The notes under the pieces: model-generated | Databases searched by the model: none | What the model saw: the letters and a program-made list of their open reading frames with translations, nothing else | What the model was told of the DNA's origin: nothing | Translations under genes and position numbers: made by a program | Shown here: positions 27,073 through 37,227 of the stretch, in pieces | How the letters are laid out: every line of letters starts with the position of its first letter | Numbering within the stretch: the first letter of the stretch is position 1 | Assembly (NCBI GenBank): GCA_963717075.1 | Contig: CAVQVI010000008.1 | Location: 27,479-91,478, forward strand | Direction: 5' to 3' | DNA from: JBGOTP01 sp963717075 | GTDB taxonomy: Bacteria; Acidobacteriota; Vicinamibacteria; Vicinamibacterales; CAVVIG01 | DNA: 64,000 nucleotides

Positions 27073-29746
27073 TCAGTTCGTCGGTACGAGACGCTTCAGC
27101 TCTTCGGTCCAGTTGAGCACGACGTTGATGTGTCTGGGTGCCTCCTGGGCAGCTCCCTTGACCATCAGCAGGCGCTGGCCATCTGGCGTGACATCGTAGT
27201 TGGACCAGAACCCGTTGGTTCGGTTGTACGGTTTCTCGAAGAGCGAGCGAGGCTTGCCCACCGACACCGCAGGCGGTGGTGATGTCGATCACCATCATCG
27301 CGTTGCCCTTCCGATAGAACAGCTCTCCGGTCTTTCGTGCCCACATCGGCTCGTTGCCGCCGTCGGTTGAAAGCGTCACCTCCTCACCCGGGCCAGGGAA
27401 GGGGACGCATGTAGATCTCGGTGCGGCCCGACTTCGCGGACGCGTAGGCGATCCAACGGCCATCCGGCGAAAACGTCGCCCCGCCTTCGCCAAACGGTGT
27501 CTGCACGAACGGGCGCCACTGCGACGGATCTCCAACGGGGAGCACCCAGATGTCGTTGGCGGTCGTGGGGTCCACCGTGACGGAGGCCACGAACCGGCCG
27601 TCTGGCGACCAGGACAACGGATAGTTCGAACCACGGTTCGTCGGGATCACCTCGTCGGCTCCCGCGGCGCTGAACGTCTTGAAATACAGTTCGTATCGAC
27701 CTTCTCGACCGGAGCTGTAGGCGAGTCGGCTTCCGTCCGGCGACCACAGGGGAAAGGTGCTGCGTCCGTCGAAGGTCAGGGGAGTTCGCGTTTCGCGGGT
27801 CAGGTCGAAGAGCCACACGTTTCCGAGAATCTGCCCCTGCCCGGCGCCGGCGCCGATCGCGACAGCCACGCGGCGACCGTCGGGAGCCAGCCTCGGTCTC
27901 GAGAAGTCGAGGCCGGCTGCGAACGTCGTCTGTTCCGCACCGGTACGATCGACCCAGACCAGGGCGCTCTGGCGTTCGGCGCGGTCGGCGGGGACGTACA
28001 CCATCGTCCCCGACTGTGAGAACGCGAGTTGCGCCGCCCCGAGCTGGGTTTCCCGAATGCCCTGGAGAACAGCGGTCGGGTTGCCACGAACCTCGAGGCG
28101 GGTCGTGTCGAACGGCACCGCGAACAACGTGCCGCCTTCGACGTATACCAGATGCCCGGTCGGCAGATATTGAGCGACCGAGCCAGCAGCGTACGCCTGC
28201 GGCGCTGCTGGTCGGCCTCGAGCGACTGCACGAACACGTTGCTCCCTGCCACGTACACAAGGCTTTCCCACCCGGCAGAATGGCCGGGTTCACGTGCGAG
28301 ACCTCGCCGTCCTGCAATGTGGTGACGGCCGTGGGGGCACCTCCCGCCGCCGGCACACGCCAGATACCAGTGGCCCTGTTGGGCTTGAAGAAGAGTGTGT
28401 CGTTCGATTCCCAGCTCAGGGAAAGGTTTCCTTCGGTGTCGGCTTCGAGCAGCGTCGCCGGCACGCCGCCGGTCACCGCGACCTTCTTGACCTTCCCTGC
28501 TGCGGCGAACGCGAGCCAATTCCCGTCGGGAGAGAACACGGGGCTTGGTCGCACCCTCCGTGCCCGGCATCGGCTTGCCCTCGAACTGATCCAGCTCGCG
28601 AAGATAGAGCTGTGGCTGGCCGGCTGGCGCCGCAACGTAGGCCAGGCGTCTCCCGTCGGGAGACAGCGTCACGACTCCTTCAGCGTCAGTCGGGAAGGGC
28701 CCCTCGGGCACCACGATCAACCGGGTCACGGCGGCGGTCGATCGGTTCGAAGGTCGCCTCGCCGCGAGGTACCAGCACGGCGCCTCCAGTCGCGATGGCT
28801 GTGACGCCAACAACCGCGATCCGATTGCAGGATCACCTTGCGTGGGCTCGCCTCAGACACAGGGGTTTGGGCCCGCAAGTCGTCGTCAAGCTCGAGCCGC
28901 GCGTCCGCGATGTCATGCAGGCGCCGCTTGGGATCTTTCTCGAGGGCGCGTCGCAGCAGGATCCGGACGCTCGCGGGCGTCGATGCTGGGAGCCTCGTCC
29001 AGTCGATTTCACGCTCGAGTATGGCGGCCAGCGTCTCCGTCACGGTCTGACCACTGAACGCGCGCCGGCCCGTCAGCATCTCGTAGAGCACACACCCGAA
29101 CGCCCAGACGTCGCTGCGCTTGTCGACGGGTTTCCCTTTCGCCTGCTCCGGAGTCATGTAGGCGGCCGTGCCGAGAATCATACCCCGGCCTGCGTCATCG
29201 CCGGCGTCGTGATCGTCGGCGACATCGACAGACTGCGGCTGACGAGCCGGCTGCGGGCTCGCCATCGCCTTCGCCAGGCCGAAGTCGAGCACCTTCACGG
29301 TGCCGTCCGCGCGCACCTTGATGTTCGCGGGCTTGAGATCGCGGTGGATGATCCCCTGCTCGTGCGCCGCTTCGAGCGCCTCGGCGATCTGCTTCGCGAT
29401 CGGCAAGCGCTTCGTCGAGCGGGATCGCGCCCTGCGCGATGCGGTCGGCGAGCGTCGGCCCCTCGACCAGCTCCATCACGAGCGCCGTCGTGCCGCCGTC
29501 TGATCTCTCCAGGCCGTAGATCTGCGCGATGTTCGGATGGTTGAGCGCGGCGAGCGACTTCCGCTTCGCGTTGAAACCGCGCGAGTCGATCCGCATCGTC
29601 CAGCCACCGACGCGGGCAGGACCTTGATCGCGACGTCGCGCTTCAGGTTGGTGTCGGTGGCCTCGATAGACCTCGCCCATGCCGCCCACGCCGATCTGGG
29701 CGGTGACTTCATACGGGCCGAGGCGGGTGCCGGGGGTCAGGGCCAA
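27073..29746 (-). CDS. Serine/threonine protein kinase with C-terminal PD40 propeller (many frameshifts)
   Basis: About 891 codons. The kinase part begins LGPYEVTAQIGVGGMGEVYR (glycine loop), followed by LNHPNIAQIYGLE, the catalytic loop IIHRDLKPANIK, KVLDFGLAKAM (Mg loop), GTAAYMTPEQAKGKPVDKRS and DVWAFGCVLYEMLTGRRAF. A hydrophobic segment, AVVGVTAIATGGAVLVP in one frame at ~28810-28770, gives one membrane helix. A propeller follows: VTLSPDGRRLAYVAAP, SPVFSPDGNWLAFAAAGKV, FPLWSPDGSRLAYSSGREGR, YPLSWSPDGRFVASVTVD and GATFSPDGRWIAYASAKSGR. The invariant Lys region after the glycine loop is garbled by a break near 29650. At least six further breaks occur. The TTG at 29746 is the likeliest start. 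Kinase-TM-PD40 proteins are abundant in Acidobacteriota and would sense extracytoplasmic ligands. Confidence 0.82.
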
Positions 29747-29813
29747 TTCGTGTGGATTATACGGGAGGCTCGAACTTCGGCGCGCTCGGATGGTCTGCCA
29801 GCCGTTCGGCCAG

Positions 29814-29819
29814 TATAAT
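29814..29819 (+). promoter_or_regulatory. Consensus -10 box ahead of the P-type ATPase
   Basis: Exact TATAAT in the gap between the divergent kinase (minus) and ATPase (plus) genes. The -35 position about 17 bp upstream is weak (TGGTCT). If real, it excludes ATPase starts upstream of about 29826. Confidence 0.4.
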
Positions 29820-29912
29820 CACGGTTCTCAAACGTTGAGTCCTGGACCCAAGCCACGCGAACAGTCCGATGATGCCGATGGCGGGCGCGCCGGACCGCTT
29901 GAATCCGCAGGC

Positions 29913-32465
29913 TTGAACCTTGAACAAGTTCAACTGCGCAGGAAGAACGCTGGTCTGAACGTTCTGTCACCTCCGCCTCGCCTGCCTTTGTGGCGGCGCC
30001 TTTTATCTCAGCTGGTGCATTTCTTCGCGGTCATGCTCTGGATTGCCGGCGGGTTGGCGATTCTGGCCGGCATGCCACAGCTCGGATTCGCCATTTTCAT
30101 CGTCATTCTGCTCAACGGTCTGTTCGCGTTCTTCCAGGAATACCGCGCCGAGAAGGCCGGCGATCGACTTCGCGACTTACTCCCGCGGCGCGTCACCGTG
30201 ATCCGTGACGGAAGTCGCCAGAGCATCGACGCCGTCGAACTCGTACCCGACGATGTGGTGGTTCTCAATGCAGGAGACCGCGTCTCGGCGGATATGCGCT
30301 TGAGCCACGCACACGGCCTCCTTATCGATGCCTCCACGCTCACCGGAGAAAGTGTCCCGACAACTCCACAATCCGGAGAAGACGTGTTTGCAGGCACATT
30401 CGCCGTCGAGGGCGAGGCTATCGGAGTCGTCACGGCGACCGGCCGTTCAACCCGCCTCGCCCAGATCGCGCGACTGTCGACAGCGCGACGGCGCCCACAG
30501 AGCCCACTTGCCATCGAGTTGAGCCGCGTGGTGCGGATCGTCGCAGTCATCGCGTTGGCCGTTGGTTTCCTGTTCTTGATCGTGGCGTTACTCGTGGGGA
30601 TTCGCCTTACCGACGGGTTTCTCTTCGCGCTCGGAGTGACCGTGGCCCTGGTTCCCGAAGGGCTGCTTCCCACGGTCAGCCTCTCGCTCGCGATCGGCGC
30701 GCAGAGGATGGCCGCGCGCGGCGCGCTGGTACGGCGCCTGGAATCGGTCGAGACGCTGGGCTCGACGACCTTCATTTGTACCGACAAAACTGGAACACTC
30801 ACCCGGAACGAAATGTCCGTGGTCGAAGTCTGGACCGCAAAGGGGGGCGCATCCATCGAGGGAACGGGTTATGAGCCATCAGGCATCGTTCGTGCGGAGC
30901 CGGACCTGCTGCCCTTGCTCAAGGAGCTGGCCTGGGCAGCGGCGCTGCGCGCGAATGGCCGTGCCGTGTTACGCGAGGGACGCTGGGTTGCGCAGGGTAA
31001 TCCGCTGGAAGTCGCACTCGATGTCTTCGCTCGCCGTCTCAACATCGACGTTCGCAAGGAGGAAGCAGCCGCTTGGCCCACTACGCGTCAATTTCCGTTT
31101 GACCCACGGCGTCGGCGAATGTCCGTGATCGTCGGAAATCGTGCGATCGTCAAAGGCGCACCGGAGGCGATTTTCGAGCGCTGCTTGAGCTTCGGCGACG
31201 CGGAGGCAGCGGTTTCACGAATGGCCGCGCGGGGCCTTCGAGTGGTGGCGATTGCTGTTCGTGATTTTAGTGGCAAGGAGGTCCCCACATCACCCGACGC
31301 CACCGAGGTCGATCTGACGTTGCTTGGACTGGTTGGCATTGAAGACCCGCCGAGAGCGGGCGTTGCGGATTCCCTTGCTGCGTGCCGACGCGCGGGAATC
31401 TCGGTGGCCATGGTGACTGGAGATCATCCGGAAACCGCGCGCGCCATCGGCCGTGAAGTGGGATTGTGGACGTCCGACGCCCTGCTGATCGAAGGGAAGG
31501 ACCTCCCCAAGGATGACGAGATTCTGGGCGCGCTGATGGATCGCGACGGCATCATCGTCAGCCGCGTCTCGCCTGAGGAAAAATTGCGGATCGCCCGCGC
31601 CCTGGGGAAGCGCGGGCATGTCGTGGCGATGACAGGAGACGGGGTCAATGATGCGCCGGCGCTTCACGAAGCCGCGATCGGGGTCGCGATGGGTCTTTCG
31701 GGAACGGATGTCGCGCGCGAGGCCGCCGATCTCGTGTTGCTGGACGACAACTTCGCCACCATCGTGGCAGCCATCGAGCAGGGGCGAACGACGTTTGCCA
31801 ATACACGGCGATTTCTCACGTATCACCTGACGGACAACGTGGCCGAACTCGCGCCGTTCGTCGTCTGGGCGCTGTCCGGTGGACGCTTTCCTTTAGCGCT
31901 CGGCGTTCTGCAAGTGCTGTGCTTGGACATTGGAACCGACATCCTCCCCGCGGTGGCATTGGGAGCCGAACCGTCGAGTCCAAGAGCGCTCGACAAGCCT
32001 CCACTCGGCCGCCACCTCGTGGACCGATTCCTCCTGTTCAGAGCTCTGGTCATCCTCGGGCTCACCGAAGCCATCGTCGAAATGGTCACGTTCTTGACGG
32101 TGCTCTCCTCCAACGGATGGAGACCGGGAGCGCCCTTTCCGTCGGGGGCGCCATTGTTGGCCGCATCGGGCGCGGCGTTCACCGCCGTAGTGGCTGGCCA
32201 AATGGCAAACGCGTTCGCGTGCCGCAGCGCGAGTCTCCGGCCGGGACAACTGGGCTGGTTTTCGAATCGATACCTGGTGCTCGCGGTCGTCTGCGAAGTC
32301 GCAATGCTCGGTGGCTTTCTCTATCTTGCGCCCATCGCGAACGTATTGGGGCAGGCACCTCCGAACGAGGTCGGCTATCTGATGGCTCTGCTCGCGATTC
32401 CGGCCGTGCTGGTGACGGATGCCTTATATAAGCGACATAAGAAGAGACGAAAAGCGATGGCCTGA
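29913..32465 (+). CDS. P2-type cation-transporting ATPase, Na+/K+-ATPase-like (P2C)
   Basis: About 850 aa integral membrane pump. Conserved landmarks in order: cation-ATPase N-terminal helix (LEQVQLRRKNAGLNVL), M2 FFQEYRAEKA, actuator motif LTGES, M4 ALVPEGLLPTVSLSLA, phosphorylation site ICTDKTGTLTRNEMS, nucleotide motif IVKGAPEAI, hinge MTGDGVNDAPAL, M5 DNVAELAPFVVWAL, M6 LCLDIGTDILPAVALGAE. The PEGLL tract and the LCxDxGTD tract match eukaryotic Na+/K+- and H+/K+-ATPases better than SERCA (PEGLP) or MgtA. The ion is not certain. The start is unclear: TTG at 29913 is in frame just before the conserved domain, the frame is open back to 29679, and an out-of-frame ATG at 29868 hints at a lost base. 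The gene is otherwise intact. Confidence 0.87.
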   Translation: MNLEQVQLRRKNAGLNVLSPPPRLPLWRRLLSQLVHFFAVMLWIAGGLAILAGMPQLGFAIFIVILLNGLFAFFQEYRAEKAGDRLRDLLPRRVTVIRDGSRQSIDAVELVPDDVVVLNAGDRVSADMRLSHAHGLLIDASTLTGESVPTTPQSGEDVFAGTFAVEGEAIGVVTATGRSTRLAQIARLSTARRRPQSPLAIELSRVVRIVAVIALAVGFLFLIVALLVGIRLTDGFLFALGVTVALVPEGLLPTVSLSLAIGAQRMAARGALVRRLESVETLGSTTFICTDKTGTLTRNEMSVVEVWTAKGGASIEGTGYEPSGIVRAEPDLLPLLKELAWAAALRANGRAVLREGRWVAQGNPLEVALDVFARRLNIDVRKEEAAAWPTTRQFPFDPRRRRMSVIVGNRAIVKGAPEAIFERCLSFGDAEAAVSRMAARGLRVVAIAVRDFSGKEVPTSPDATEVDLTLLGLVGIEDPPRAGVADSLAACRRAGISVAMVTGDHPETARAIGREVGLWTSDALLIEGKDLPKDDEILGALMDRDGIIVSRVSPEEKLRIARALGKRGHVVAMTGDGVNDAPALHEAAIGVAMGLSGTDVAREAADLVLLDDNFATIVAAIEQGRTTFANTRRFLTYHLTDNVAELAPFVVWALSGGRFPLALGVLQVLCLDIGTDILPAVALGAEPSSPRALDKPPLGRHLVDRFLLFRALVILGLTEAIVEMVTFLTVLSSNGWRPGAPFPSGAPLLAASGAAFTAVVAGQMANAFACRSASLRPGQLGWFSNRYLVLAVVCEVAMLGGFLYLAPIANVLGQAPPNEVGYLMALLAIPAVLVTDALYKRHKKRRKAMA

Positions 32466-32499
32466 AGTCAGCGAACGTGTGGATTATGCGCGGCCGCCG

Positions 32500-33342
32500 T
32501 CACTGGTTCTCAAGGATCAGATGGCCGACCGCGGTGTTGCTTGCCGCCACATGATAGAAGCGGTGCGCGACTCTGGGCGGCTTTTCGCTCATCGCGCCGC
32601 GCGCAACAAGCCACATCACGAGTTCGATGCCCTCGCTGCCCGCTTCGCGCACATATTCGACGTGGGGCATCTTCGCCACTTCAGCCGGGTCTTCGATCAG
32701 CCGGTCGAGGAAGCGGTTGTCCCATTCCCGGTTGATCAGCCCGGCGCGTGCCCCTTGCAACTGGTGGCTCATGCCGCCGGTGCCCCAGACCTGCACGTTC
32801 AAGGGTTGGTCATAGCTCTCCACTGCTTTGCGAATGGCGTGGCCAAGGTTGAAGCAGCGCTGACCCGACGGCGGCGGGTACAGGACGACGTTTACCGGGA
32901 AGGGGATGACCCGGCAGGGCCAGGAGTCGGGCCGGCCGAACATCAGTGACAACGGCACCGTGAAGCCGTGGTCCACGTCCATCTTGTTGACAACAGCGAG
33001 ATCGAAATCGTCCTGAATCACAGACTGCGCGATATGCGCGGCGAGTTCGGGGTGACCGATCGCCTTGGGCACCGGCCGCGGGCCCCAGCCTTCATCCGCG
33101 ACTTGGAATTCGGCGGCAGTGCCTATGGCAAAGGTTGGGATCAGTTCGAGGCTGAACGCCGTGGCGTGGTCGTTGTAGACGAGGAAGATCACGTCTGGGG
33201 TGTGGTCCTTCATCCACTGCTTGGAGAACTCATAGCCGCAGAACACCTTTTGCCAGTAAGGTTCGTGGTCCCTGCCCGTGTCCAGCGCGGCACCGATCGC
33301 CGGGATATGGGTGGTATAAACGGAGGCTGTAATCCTGGCCAT
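32500..33342 (-). CDS. ligB: Protocatechuate 4,5-dioxygenase beta subunit
   Basis: 280 aa catalytic subunit of the class III extradiol dioxygenase that cleaves protocatechuate at C4-C5 using Fe(II). Iron ligands are visible: His in YTTHIPAIGAA near residue 12, His in VYNDHATAFSLEL near 60, and Glu in GSEGIELVMW near 240. The catalytic acid/base His is in WGTGGMSHQLQGARA near 195. The C-terminus is complete. ATG at 33342 begins 2 bp after the alpha-subunit stop, so the subunits are translationally coupled. No other genes of the 4,5-cleavage pathway (semialdehyde dehydrogenase, lactonase, aldolase) lie nearby. Gallate dioxygenase is a related alternative, but it is a single fused chain. Confidence 0.9.
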   Translation of the reverse strand: MARITASVYTTHIPAIGAALDTGRDHEPYWQKVFCGYEFSKQWMKDHTPDVIFLVYNDHATAFSLELIPTFAIGTAAEFQVADEGWGPRPVPKAIGHPELAAHIAQSVIQDDFDLAVVNKMDVDHGFTVPLSLMFGRPDSWPCRVIPFPVNVVLYPPPSGQRCFNLGHAIRKAVESYDQPLNVQVWGTGGMSHQLQGARAGLINREWDNRFLDRLIEDPAEVAKMPHVEYVREAGSEGIELVMWLVARGAMSEKPPRVAHRFYHVAASNTAVGHLILENQ

Positions 33343-33344
33343 GG

Positions 33345-33788
33345 TCAACCTTTCAATTTCCGCCCCGCCACGCCCTGGGGCTGACGGTGTGCCTGCGCAT
33401 CGCCGTCTTCACCAATGAAGCGGTTACCTTCGATCGAGCGGCCGCCGTTGAGCATCATGTTGCGGTACTCTTCCTCGGTCATTCCCGTCATGCTACCGGC
33501 CATCTGCTGGTAGGTTTTGCCATCGGTCGCGCCTATTCGAGCCAGAAAATAAATGTTGCCGCCGAGGCGCATGCACCAGTTCAGGTCGCGCGCAAGCACG
33601 GCCTGCTTCTGCTCCTCGGTCATTGGCCATTCATCGAGGTAAGCGCGTTCATTTGCCCTGAAGCGTTCCCTGTTCACGGATTTCATCAGACTCACGCAAA
33701 ATTGGTTGAGCCAGTAGCCTTTACGTGACTGCTCGGCGTCAAAGATCGTCGTGCCCGGAATGTCGAGGTACGGTTTGTCCAAAGACAT
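33345..33788 (-). CDS. ligA: Protocatechuate 4,5-dioxygenase alpha subunit
   Basis: 147 aa small subunit that caps the LigB active site. Characteristic segments are GTTIFDAEQSRKGYWLNQFC, SLMKSVNRERFRANERAYLD, WPMTEEQKQAVLARDLNWCM and LGGNIYFLARIGATDGKTYQ, closing with MTGMTEEEYRNMMLNGGRS. A strong site (GAGGAG) lies 8 bp before the ATG. The pair forms a two-gene unit transcribed leftwards, convergent with the P-type ATPase and divergent from the hybrid kinase. It is complete and unbroken, in contrast to many neighbours. Confidence 0.9.
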   Translation of the reverse strand: MSLDKPYLDIPGTTIFDAEQSRKGYWLNQFCVSLMKSVNRERFRANERAYLDEWPMTEEQKQAVLARDLNWCMRLGGNIYFLARIGATDGKTYQQMAGSMTGMTEEEYRNMMLNGGRSIEGNRFIGEDGDAQAHRQPQGVAGRKLKG

Positions 33789-33877
33789 GATCAGTTCTCC
33801 TCGGGCAGTATAGCCGCATTGGATTTTCGACCAGCAGACCCGAGCGCCGGATGCAAGCGTGTCAGGGCGGAGGTAGA

Positions 33878-36800
33878 ATGCCGCCCGGGCCGATCTTCAC
33901 ACGCATGACTTCAGACGCGCCTGAACTGCCTGTAGGTATCCTTCGGACCGACCTCGAGGGCCGCTGTTTCTACATCAGCGAACGCGTCACCGACCTGACC
34001 GGTCTCACCGCCGAATCGGCCATGCAGTCCGGATGGGAACAGTGCGTCCACCCCGACGACCGCGAGGCGGTCTTGCGTCAAGTCTCGTCGGCGCTCCACG
34101 CGAGGAAACCGGGGCAGGCCGAGTTCCGCTGCGTGCTTCCGGACGGCCGCATCCGCTGGCTCCTCAGCCAAGGGACGCCGGAGCACGATCTCCAGGGACA
34201 CGTCGTCGGCTTCGTCTGGACGCTCACCGACACCACTCACACCCAGGAGGCGCTGCGCGCGAGCGAGGAGCGCTTCAAGCTTGCCACAAAGAGCGCTGGT
34301 GTCGGCGTGCTCGACTATGACGTGACGGCGGATCAGTCACTCTGGTCGCCCGAAGCCTGCTCGCTCCTGGGAGTTCCCGAGGGACGACTCGCGACGCTGG
34401 CCGAGGCCTTGGACTTCTGCCATCCGGACGATCGGGCTCGCGTCGAAGGCGCCATGGCGGCGGCTCTCGATCCGCGTGGATCGGGCGCGTTTGCAGAAGA
34501 GTTCCGGATCCGTCGTGCGGATACGGGCGAGGTGCGGTGGCTCGCGAGCACGTGCCAGACGTTCTTCGAGGGTGCCGCGGACGGCCGGCGCCCCGTGCGC
34601 TTCACGGGCATCGCGACAGATATCACCGAGCGCAAGGCCCGCGAAACGCAGGAGCAGCTCTTGAGCGAACTCCTGCTGCGGAGCGAAGAGCGACAGGCAT
34701 TCCTCCTCAGGCTCTCCGATGCGCTGCGGCCGTTGAGCAATCCGCTCGACGTGCAGGAAGTCGCCTCGCAGCTCCTGGGGGAACACCTGGGCGTGAACCG
34801 TGTCGGCTACGCGGAAATCGAAGACCGCGAGTACGTCATTCGGCGTGAATACGCACGCGGTGTCGCACCGCTTGTCGGCAGGGCCGGTGGGGGGCTTTGG
34901 GGCGGCGCTGCGCGATGCGTACCGGCGCGGCGAGACTGTGGTGGTGAACGACGTTCATACGGATCCGAGGTTCACGGAATCCGAGCGGGTCGCCATGCAG
35001 GCGAGACAGATCGCGGCGTTTGTCGGAGTGATGCTGCTGAAAGGCGGGCGGCTGGTGGCCGCCTTCGGTGCCAACAACGCGACACCACGCTCGTGGGCGC
35101 CGATGGAGATCGCGCTGATCCACGACGTCGCCGAACGGACCTGGGACGCGGTCGAGCGCGCCCGCGCCGAGGCTGCGCTGCGGGAGCGCGAACAGCGGCT
35201 GCGTCTGGCGCTCGATGCGTCTGCAGGCGGCTCCTGGACGTGGGACGCCAGCACCAATCACGTCGATTGGGATGATGGCTTTCGTGCGCGATACGGCTTC
35301 TCGCCCGAAGAACCGCCGACGCTTCGACGCGTGGCTGTCCCGCGTGCACGAGGACGACCGCCCGCAGGTGCTCGCCCACCTCGACGAGATCTCGGCGTAC
35401 GGACGAAGGATGCGTGGGACAACACGTTTCGCATCGTGCGGCCCGACGGGACCGTGTCGTGGATACAGAGTCTGGGACGCGCCGAGCGCGACTGCCGACG
35501 GACAGGTCACGCGGCTCACCGGGCTCGACCTCGACGTCACCGAGCGCCGGCGGGCCGAGGAGGCGCTCCAGGCGCGCCGTGACGAGGAGCGCGATCGGGA
35601 ACTGCGGCTGCTGCTGGAGACCGCCACGCAGGGCATTGTCTCGGTGGATGCGCAGGGGACGATCGTGACGGCGAATCGCGCCCTCGAAGCGATGTTCGGC
35701 TGGGCGCCGGGGGAGCTGATCGGCCAGTCCATCGAGCGGCTGGTGCCGCCGTCAGTTCGTGACGCGCACGTGCAGCATCGGACCGGGTACTTCGCCGCAC
35801 CGGGTCCCAGGCCGATGGGCGTCAACGTCGAGCTCTTCGGTCAACGGAAAGACGGGTCGACGTTTCCGCTCGAAGTCAGCCTGAATCACGTTGCCACCGC
35901 CGGCGGCGGACACGCCATCGCCTTCGTGACGGACATCACCGAACGCAAGCGGGCGGAGGCGGCCCTTCAGGAGCGAACGGTCGAATTGGAACACCGGACG
36001 GCTCAACTGAGCCGGCTGGCGTCCGACCTGACGCTCGCCGAGCAGCACGCGCGCGAACAGCTCGCCAAGACGCTCCACGACGGTCTCCAGCAGTTGCTCG
36101 TCAGCGCGGCGCTGAACCTCGATCGACACGTGACGCGGGAAGCGCAGCGAGGGGCCGGTCCGGACGAACTGCTCGTGCGGGCGAAAGGTCACCTCGACGA
36201 GGCGATCGCTGCCGCACGATCGCTGAGCCTGGAGCTGTTTCCTCCCGCGCTGCACGGTTCGGGATTGCCCGCAGCTTTGACCTGGCTGGCAGAGCGGACA
36301 CGAAACCAGTACGGTCTTGTGGTCCAGGTGTCCGCTGACCCGCTCGCCAACTCCGACCGGAAGGACGTCCGCACGCTGTTGTTCGAGTCGGTGCGAGAGC
36401 TCTTGTTCAACGCGGTCAAGCACGCCCAGGTCGATCGGGTCACGATCGATCTGTCACTCGATCAGGATGACGCGCTCTGCATCACCGTGGCGGACCGGGG
36501 GATCGGGTTCGACCCGGCGGGGCTCGTCGAACGAGAGAAGGCCGGCCAGGCCGGATGGGGTCTGTTCAGCATCCGCGAACGGCTGACGCTGCTCGGTGGC
36601 CGGTTCGACATCGAGAGCGCCCCCGGGCAGGGAACACGGTTCCGCCTGGTCGCGCCCCGAGGCGAGGCGCAGGGCGGGGTCGACGCACAACGCCGGCTGA
36701 GCCGCGTCGCGACCGGACCGGCGCTTCACGGCGCCGCCGGCTTCGCGTCGGCGCGGGCGCTCAGGATTCTGATCGTCGACGATCACGCCGAGGTGCGCAG

Positions 36801-37153
36801 AGTGTTCCGCGAGCTGTTGCAGGAGCGGCCCGAGCTTCACGTCGTGGGCGAAGCCGGCGACGGACTCGAGGCGATTGCCGAAGCGCACGCACTCCGGCCC
36901 GATGTCATCCTGATGGATGTCTCGATGCCCGGGATGGACGGCGTCGAGGCCACGCGCCGCATACGCGCCGAGCTCCCGTTCATCCAGATTCTCGGGCTCT
37001 CGACGCACGTGAAAACCGGAGGACCTCCACCCGATCGAGCTGGCCGGGGCCGCGGGCTTTTTCACCAAAGGCGTCGATACGCAGCGCCTGATCGACCACC
37101 TGATGGCCGTCCACGCCACGATCACCCTCGGATTGCCCGATCAGCCGGCTTAG
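33878..37153 (+). CDS. Hybrid sensor histidine kinase: PAS-PAS-GAF-PAS-PAS-HisKA_3-HATPase-REC (frameshifted)
   Basis: About 1092 codons, soluble, with no membrane segment. Two PAS/PAC units (GILRTDLEGRCFYISERVTD, FTGIATDITERKARET) are followed by a GAF-like block (LSNPLDVQEVASQLLGEHLG, VVVNDVHTDPRFTESERVAM) and two more PAS units (LALDASAGGSWTWDASTNHV, VSVDAQGTIVTANRALEAMF). Then come a DegS/NarX-type dimerisation site with the phospho-His (LAKTLHDGLQQLLVSAALNL), an ATPase domain (ELLFNAVKHAQVD, VADRGIGFDPAGL) and a receiver (ALRILIVDDHAEVRRVF, phospho-Asp in VILMDVSMPGMDG) with no output domain. Breaks near 34890, 35325, 35420, 35500 and 37015. GGAGG 6 bp upstream supports ATG 33878. The final break restores LAGAAGFFTKGVDTQRLIDH at the C-terminus. 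Confidence 0.85.
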
Positions 37154-37227
37154 ATTAGAGCGCGCGCGGTTTCGGCGGCGGCTTCCTCTGATATATTTCC
37201 CCGATTCATTTCGCTGGGAGGGCAGCT

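Noticed and set aside
32500..33788. Gallate dioxygenase instead of LigAB
   Set aside because: Gallate dioxygenase is one chain with the LigA-like part fused to the C-terminus. Here two separate genes are in the order alpha then beta.
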